A stretch of 61,604 nucleotides of DNA. Source: Alphaproteobacteria bacterium (lineage in GTDB: Bacteria > Pseudomonadota > Alphaproteobacteria > Rhizobiales > JAJFHR01). Both the position numbers and the translations under genes were made by a program. The stretch is from the NCBI GenBank assembly GCA_024278055.1, contig JAJRTY010000046.1:1-61604 (forward strand), given 5' to 3'. The first letter of the stretch is position 1; each line of letters opens with the position of its first letter. A model generated the notes under the pieces. The model was not told where the DNA came from. It did no database searches and was given only the letters and a program-made list of their open reading frames with translations. Positions 56,452 through 61,604 of this stretch are shown one piece after another.

Positions 56452-57615
56452 ATGACAGATATTACCAAACCGGTCGCCAGACCGGATAACCCGCGTTTTT
56501 CTTCCGGGCCTTGCGCCAAACGTCCTGGCTGGACAACAGATCATCTCGAACATGCTTATCTTGGCAGGTCACACCGCTCCAAAACCGGTAAGGCATTGCT
56601 GAAGCGTGTCATTGATCAAACCAAATCCCTGTTAAAAATTCCATCCGATTATCGCGTCGCCATTGTTCCCGCTTCTGACACCGGGGCGGTTGAAATGGCC
56701 CTGTGGTCGCTGCTTGGGGCCAGGGGGGTTGATGTGCTGGTGTGGGAGAGTTTTGGTGCGGGCTGGGCCAGCGATGTCAAAAGCCAGTTGAAGCTCGACA
56801 ATGTGCGCATTCTTGAAGCTGACTACGGTGAATTGCCGGACCTGAGTAGGGTCGATTTCAACAATGATGTGGTGTTCACCTGGAATGGCACCACTTCTGG
56901 TGTGCGGGTGCCTGATGGCGAGTGGATTGCCGAAAACCGTCAGGGGTTGACGATTTGTGATGCAACCTCGGCTGTTTTTGCGCAAAGCCTGGATTGGCCT
57001 AAACTCGATGTGGTGACGTTTTCCTGGCAGAAAGTCCTGGGCGGCGAGGGTGCTCACGGCATGTTGATCCTGTCGCCGCGGGCAGTTGAACGCCTTGAAA
57101 CCTATGTGCCGCCATGGCCATTGCCAAAAGTATTCCGCCTTACCAAAGCGGGCAAACTAATTGAAGCCATCTTTACCGGTGCCACCATCAATACGCCATC
57201 GATGTTGTGTGTGGAGGATTACCTTGACACTCTGGAGTGGGCGCAAAGTATTGGCGGTCTCGACGCCCTTGTGGCGCGGGCGAACGACAATACCAAAGTG
57301 CTCAGCGACTGGGTTGAGCGTACGCCATGGGTAGAGTTTCTCTGCCCGCGGCCTGAGCTGAGATCCAATACGTCGGTATGCTTTAAAATCAGCGATAGCC
57401 GGGTGGCATCCTTGCCGCTGGACCAGCAACGTGCATTTACAAAGCGCTTGACCCGATTGCTCGATGATGAAGGTGCAGCTTTTGATATCGATGGCTATCG
57501 TGACGCACCGCCGGGTTTGCGAATCTGGACCGGTTCCACGGTTGAGACCGACAATCTCAAAGCCCTGATGCCATGGCTGGACTGGGCGTTTGCGATAACG
57601 GTTGCAGAGCTTTAA
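56452..57615 (+). CDS. serC: Phosphoserine aminotransferase
   Basis: This PLP enzyme makes 3-phosphoserine from 3-phosphohydroxypyruvate and glutamate. The 387-residue protein begins with [15 protein letters not shown] and has the PLP-Lys in [14 protein letters not shown] near residues 189-202 and the [14 protein letters not shown] block near 143-156. It is the alphaproteobacterial long type, different from E. coli SerC. serA follows after 30 bases behind AGGAG, so the two are an operon for serine synthesis. Confidence 0.94.
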   Translation: MTDITKPVARPDNPRFSSGPCAKRPGWTTDHLEHAYLGRSHRSKTGKALLKRVIDQTKSLLKIPSDYRVAIVPASDTGAVEMALWSLLGARGVDVLVWESFGAGWASDVKSQLKLDNVRILEADYGELPDLSRVDFNNDVVFTWNGTTSGVRVPDGEWIAENRQGLTICDATSAVFAQSLDWPKLDVVTFSWQKVLGGEGAHGMLILSPRAVERLETYVPPWPLPKVFRLTKAGKLIEAIFTGATINTPSMLCVEDYLDTLEWAQSIGGLDALVARANDNTKVLSDWVERTPWVEFLCPRPELRSNTSVCFKISDSRVASLPLDQQRAFTKRLTRLLDDEGAAFDIDGYRDAPPGLRIWTGSTVETDNLKALMPWLDWAFAITVAEL

Positions 57616-57645
57616 AAAATTCCCCCTTTTCAGGAGATTAAGATT

Positions 57646-59226
57646 ATGGCACCCAAAGTGCTTATTGCAGATAATTTGAGTGAAAAAGCTGTGGCTGTTT
57701 TTAAGCAGCGCGGTATTGATTATGACATTAAAACCGGTCTCGACAGAGATGGTATCGTAGAGATTGTCGCAGGTTACGATGGCCTGGTTGTGCGCTCTTC
57801 CACCAAGGTCACCGAGAAAGTTATCGCCGCTGCGGCTCAATTGAAGGTTATCGGTCGCGCCGGTGTCGGCGTTGATACCATTGATGTCAATGCAGCAACC
57901 GCCAAAGGCATCATTGTCATGAACACGCCTTTTGGCAATTCTGTTACCACAGCGGAACATGCCATTTCATTGATGCTGGCTCTGGCGCGAAAAATTCCTG
58001 CCGCCGATCATTCGACCCAGGCGGGCAACTGGAACCGTAATGGTTTCATGGGGGTTGAAGTGACAGCAAAAACGCTCGGTATTATCGGGTGCGGTAATAT
58101 CGGGGCGATCGTTGCGGACCGGGCGGTGGGATTGCGCATGAAGGTGATTGCTTTTGATCCGTTTTTATCAGCCGAGCGGTCGGTTGAACTGGGAGTGGAG
58201 AAGGTGGAGCTTGACGACCTTCTGGCGCGGTCGGATTTCATTTCCCTGCACACGCCGCTGACAGAAAAAACACGTAATATTATTGATGCGACGGCCCTCA
58301 GTAAAATGAAACCCGGAATGCGGATTATCAATTGTGCGCGTGGCGGGCTTATTGTTGATGAGGCCCTCAAGGCAGCGCTTGAAGCTGGTCATGTGGCCGG
58401 CGTGGCACTTGATGTCTATGCGCAGGAGCCGCCCACAGACCACATGTTGTTTGGCATGGAAAATGTTGTCTGCACGCCGCACCTGGGCGCTTCAACTTCT
58501 GAAGCTCAGGTAAATGTGGCGATACAGGTGGCGGAACAGGTTTCGGACTTCCTGCTCGAAGGGGCGGTTGCCAATGCCATCAATATGCCGTCGATTTCGT
58601 CAGATGAAGCAACCAAACTGCAACCCTATGTGAAGTTGGTGCAGCAACTGGGATTGTTTACCGGGCAACTGACGGAGACGGGCTTGTGCAAAATAAAGCT
58701 GGAATATGCGGGCGAAGTGGCTGAGATGAATACCAAAGCTTTGACGGCGACAGCTTTGGCAGGTGTGCTGCAACCCCTGCTTGAACATGTTAATCTGGTT
58801 AATGCCCCGGTGATAGCCAAGCAGCGCGGTATTCAGATTGAAGAAGTAACACGGCCGACATCGGGGGCCTATGGAACCTATGTGCGCCTGACAGTAACCA
58901 CGGACAGGCAGGAACGTTCTGTTGCCGGAACAGTGTTTCGCGACGGCAAACCGCGCATTATTCAGGTCAAGGGTATTAATATGGAGGCCGAACTCGGGGC
59001 CCATATGCTGTATATCACCAATGATGACAAACCCGGTTTTATCGGCACTTTAGGTGCAGCACTTGGGGATGCCGGTGTCAACATCGCGACGTTCCACCTC
59101 GGCAGACTGGAACGTGGTGGTGATGCAATTGCGCTGATTGAGGTGGACGAAGAGGTGCCGGCAAATGTGCTTGAGGCAGTATCTAATCTTGCCCATGTGC
59201 GGCAGGTGAAGGCGCTGGCTTTTTAG
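57646..59226 (+). CDS. serA: D-3-phosphoglycerate dehydrogenase
   Basis: This 526-residue enzyme is the first step of serine synthesis. It has an N-terminal catalytic domain, the NAD-binding LGIIGCGNIGAIVADRA near residues 144-160, catalytic NCARGGLIVDEAL near 227-239 and HLGASTSEAQ near 279-288, an ASB domain (about 320-440) and a C-terminal ACT domain (DKPGFIGTLGAALGDAGVNIATFHLGR). The long form is usually feedback-inhibited by serine. Its last 44 bases overlap the end of the convergent EamA gene. Confidence 0.96.
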   Translation: MAPKVLIADNLSEKAVAVFKQRGIDYDIKTGLDRDGIVEIVAGYDGLVVRSSTKVTEKVIAAAAQLKVIGRAGVGVDTIDVNAATAKGIIVMNTPFGNSVTTAEHAISLMLALARKIPAADHSTQAGNWNRNGFMGVEVTAKTLGIIGCGNIGAIVADRAVGLRMKVIAFDPFLSAERSVELGVEKVELDDLLARSDFISLHTPLTEKTRNIIDATALSKMKPGMRIINCARGGLIVDEALKAALEAGHVAGVALDVYAQEPPTDHMLFGMENVVCTPHLGASTSEAQVNVAIQVAEQVSDFLLEGAVANAINMPSISSDEATKLQPYVKLVQQLGLFTGQLTETGLCKIKLEYAGEVAEMNTKALTATALAGVLQPLLEHVNLVNAPVIAKQRGIQIEEVTRPTSGAYGTYVRLTVTTDRQERSVAGTVFRDGKPRIIQVKGINMEAELGAHMLYITNDDKPGFIGTLGAALGDAGVNIATFHLGRLERGGDAIALIEVDEEVPANVLEAVSNLAHVRQVKALAF

Positions 59227-60130
59227 GCTTTCTGGTGGTCATGACAACACCGGCGATGATGGTGACAAATCCGATTATGTGAAAAAATTCCAGTCTTTCG
59301 CCCAGAAAGAAAACTGCCATGGCAGCGCCGAACAAGGGTACTACATGGAGGAAGGCGCCGCCGCGATTTGCGCCGATCAGTTCAATTCCGCGGTTGTAAA
59401 AAAGATAGGCGATGAGGGATGGGAAAATAATCACATAGAAAAGACCGCTTAGGGATTGCGGGCTGAGCTGAACATAGCGGCCTGACCACATTTCCAAAAA
59501 CAGAAAAGGTATATTGGCAAGGGCTGCCAGAAAAAACGTCGCTGTTAAAAAGCTTAAATCATGGATGGCGGGGCGCAATCTGAGCATGACTGTATAAAAG
59601 GCCCAGACGAAAAATGCCGCGAGAACGTAAATGTCACCAATATTAAAGGTGAGATTGCCAAGAGATGAAAAAATGCCCCGGGAAACGATAACAAGGACCC
59701 CGGTAATTGACACGACAATGCCAAACGACTGAAAAGCGCTGATGCGTTCCTTGAACAGAAAAAAAGCCATTACGGCCATAAACACCGGTGAGGCTGAATT
59801 CATGATGAGACCGTTAATGGCGGTGGTGTAATTGACGCCGGTGTAGACCAGCGTATTGAATGTGCCAACGCCTACGGCTCCGAGAGTTACCATGATGATC
59901 CAGTGTTCTTTGATTGTCGGCCAGTCCCTGGCAAGATGCTTGTAGGCAAAGGGCAGTGCTACTAAAAAAGCGCCGGTCCAGCGTATTGTGGCCAGGGCAA
60001 CAGGTGGTATTTCTTCATAAATTCCGCGGCCAACAACAAAATTCCCCGCCCAGCACAATGCGGTGATTGATAACAGCACATAGGCATTGGAAAATCCACG
60101 CTGTGCGAGTTTTTGTATAAATTCCGGCAT
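59183..60130 (-). CDS. EamA/DMT-family transporter
   Basis: This 315-residue protein has ten spans in two EamA repeats (about 15-140 and 160-295), beginning MPEFIQKLAQRGFSNAYVLL with ALCWAGNFVVGRGIYEEIPPVALATIRW. The start at 60130 is preferred to 60274 because the extra 48 residues are basic and unlike the family. The substrate is unknown. Its 3' end runs 44 bases into serA on the other strand, so each transcript carries antisense to the other's tail unless termination is tight. Confidence 0.87.
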   Translation of the reverse strand: MPEFIQKLAQRGFSNAYVLLSITALCWAGNFVVGRGIYEEIPPVALATIRWTGAFLVALPFAYKHLARDWPTIKEHWIIMVTLGAVGVGTFNTLVYTGVNYTTAINGLIMNSASPVFMAVMAFFLFKERISAFQSFGIVVSITGVLVIVSRGIFSSLGNLTFNIGDIYVLAAFFVWAFYTVMLRLRPAIHDLSFLTATFFLAALANIPFLFLEMWSGRYVQLSPQSLSGLFYVIIFPSLIAYLFYNRGIELIGANRGGAFLHVVPLFGAAMAVFFLGERLEFFHIIGFVTIIAGVVMTTRKPKKPAPSPAAHGQD

Positions 60131-60310
60131 TGATTTCAATAGTGAATTGAAGAGGGTATTAATTCTTAAGGGATGGGGCCGGGTTGAGTAAAGAACAATG
60201 ATGATTTTCATTTTGCGGTTCCCTCGCGCGCCGGTTTTGTATATGTCTAGGGGCGCTTGCGTGAATGTTCGCAAGCTTTCATAAAAATCTTTGAACGGGC
60301 GGAAAAAAAT

Positions 60311-61603
60311 ATGGCGAATGTAGTCGTTGTCGGGTCTCAGTGGGGTGATGAGGGCAAAGGCAAAATCGTCGACTGGTTATCGGAACGTGCGGATGTGGTG
60401 GTGCGTTACCAGGGCGGACACAATGCCGGACATACGCTGGTGATAGACGGCAAGGTCTATAAGCTTTCGTTGCTGCCTTCAGGGGTTGTGCGTCCGGGCA
60501 AGCTGGGCGTGATCGGTAATGGTGTTGTCATCGACCCGTGGGCATTGTGTGATGAAATTGGCCGCCTGGACGAGCAGGGCGTTGTCATCAATGCCGATAA
60601 TCTGCGCATTGCTGAAAATGCAACTTTGATACTTCCCCTTCATCGTGAACTGGATGCGCTGCGTGAAGCGGCTGCGGGTGCGGGTAAAATCGGCACAACC
60701 AAGCGCGGTATCGGCCCTGCCTACGAAGACAAGGTTGGCAGACGGGCCATTCGCGTCATGGATTTACAAAACCTTGACAGTCTTAAAGCCAAGGTAGAGC
60801 GTATTCTCACCCATCATAATGCCTTGCGCCGGGGGCTGGGAGAACCTGAAATTTCAGCCGATGAACTGCATGGGCAGCTGGCCGAAGTGGCACCTAAAAT
60901 TCTACCGTTTATGGAGACCGTGTGGCTGTTGCTCGATGGTATGCGCCGGGCGGGCAAGCGTATTTTGTTTGAAGGTGCGCAAGGCACATTGCTTGATATT
61001 GATCATGGCACTTATCCGTTTGTGACGTCGTCAAATACGGTGGCAGCCCAGGCGGCAACCGGTACGGGTATCGGCCCCAGTGCCTTGAATTATGTGCTTG
61101 GCATCACCAAGGCCTATACAACACGCGTTGGCATGGGGCCGTTTCCAACCGAACAGCTTAACGATGTGGGCACGATGCTGGGCGAGCGCGGCAATGAATT
61201 TGGCACGGTTACCGGCCGACAAAGGCGTTGCGGCTGGTTTGATGCAGCTTTGGTGCGCCAGACGGTTAAAACCAGTGGCATTGATGGTATTGCGCTTACC
61301 AAGCTTGATATTTTAGATGGATTTGATGAACTCAAGGTCTGTGTCGGCTATATGCTCGATGGCAACAGAATTGACCATCTGCCTGCTGCACAAGGCGCAC
61401 AGGCACGCGTTGAGCCCATATACGAGAGCTTCGAAGGCTGGACACAATCCACCGCCGGGGCACGCTCATGGGCTGATTTGCCAGCACAAAGCATCAAGTA
61501 TATCCGCCGGGTGGAGGAGCTGATTGAAGCGCCCGTTGCCATGGTTTCCACCAGCCCCGAACGCGATGATACAATTTTAGTACATGATCCGTTTGAGGAT
61601 TAA
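60311..61603 (+). CDS. purA: Adenylosuccinate synthetase
   Basis: This 430-residue GTP-dependent enzyme joins IMP and aspartate to adenylosuccinate in AMP synthesis. It begins [23 protein letters not shown] with the GDEGKGK P-loop at residues 12-18, and has [30 protein letters not shown] and [23 protein letters not shown]. The stop is the last codon of the window and the C-terminus (HDPFED) is complete. An in-frame ATG at 60257 would add 18 residues and is less likely. Confidence 0.97.
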   Translation: MANVVVVGSQWGDEGKGKIVDWLSERADVVVRYQGGHNAGHTLVIDGKVYKLSLLPSGVVRPGKLGVIGNGVVIDPWALCDEIGRLDEQGVVINADNLRIAENATLILPLHRELDALREAAAGAGKIGTTKRGIGPAYEDKVGRRAIRVMDLQNLDSLKAKVERILTHHNALRRGLGEPEISADELHGQLAEVAPKILPFMETVWLLLDGMRRAGKRILFEGAQGTLLDIDHGTYPFVTSSNTVAAQAATGTGIGPSALNYVLGITKAYTTRVGMGPFPTEQLNDVGTMLGERGNEFGTVTGRQRRCGWFDAALVRQTVKTSGIDGIALTKLDILDGFDELKVCVGYMLDGNRIDHLPAAQGAQARVEPIYESFEGWTQSTAGARSWADLPAQSIKYIRRVEELIEAPVAMVSTSPERDDTILVHDPFED

Positions 61604-61604
61604 A

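Overview
The window looks like core chromosome from an alphaproteobacterium, most likely Hyphomicrobiales (Rhizobiales) or a close relative, of intermediate GC content. The case rests on gene order and lineage markers: a DUF4164 gene followed by zapA, a 6S RNA locus and the 5-formyl-THF cyclo-ligase gene; tkt-gap-pgk-fba with a thiE-like and a Sel1-repeat gene; ruvCAB-ybgC-tolQRAB-pal-cpoB-tilS-ftsH-folP-glmM in one long run; and serC-serA behind a short structured leader. The genus cannot be told from what is here. I see no tRNA, rRNA, CRISPR array, prophage or complete insertion sequence.

Layout. 1-9.6 kb: the 3' end of an indolepyruvate:ferredoxin oxidoreductase-type gene, then a seven-gene run made of a long-chain acyl-CoA synthetase, a complete branched-chain amino-acid-type (HAAT) ABC importer (ATPase, two permeases, binding protein, second ATPase) and a phenylacetate-CoA-ligase-like gene. 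This reads as an uptake-and-activation module for a carboxylic acid. 9.6-12.2 kb: hemH, then a QmcA/NfeD membrane pair. 12.2-20.0 kb: an accessory-looking patch with a UDG-fold-like orphan, a small membrane protein, a beta-barrel protein, an orphan HigA-type antitoxin between REP-like palindromes, a lipoprotein, and three broken genes (kdsD, an M20 amidohydrolase, glpD). 20.2-27.5 kb: a PomAB-type flagellar stator, rpmE, an MsbA-like exporter, a paraoxonase-like protein and a second, uncharacterised MotA/MotB-like pair. 27.5-36.1 kb (minus strand): suhB, efp, Sel1 protein, thiE-like, fba, pgk, gap, tkt. 36.4-43.7 kb: DUF4164, zapA, 6S RNA, fau, ymdB-like, yebC, an EamA transporter, ruvCAB, ybgC. 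43.8-55.3 kb: the Tol-Pal envelope cluster, then tilS, ftsH, folP, glmM. 55.5-61.6 kb: an Omp25/31-like barrel, serC, serA, a convergent EamA transporter and purA.

Two things stand out. First, four genes each carry one inactivating lesion in otherwise well-preserved sequence: GAA/GAG to TAA in kdsD and in the M20 gene, one base lost from an A-run in glpD, and TGG to TGA at a conserved Trp in tolB. The downstream halves remain fully recognisable, so these are either very recent mutations or sequence errors. Second, a roughly 140-bp MITE-like element with perfect 26-bp terminal inverted repeats sits exactly between tolR and tolA. It supplies the tolR stop codon and ends 8 bases before the tolA start.

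The window holds three related ion-driven stator systems: PomAB-like at 20.3-21.9 kb, the uncharacterised pair at 25.4-27.5 kb, and TolQRA at 43.9-46.0 kb. The uncharacterised pair and the ABC/CoA-ligase module are the best candidates for undescribed function. I found no unambiguous novel system.
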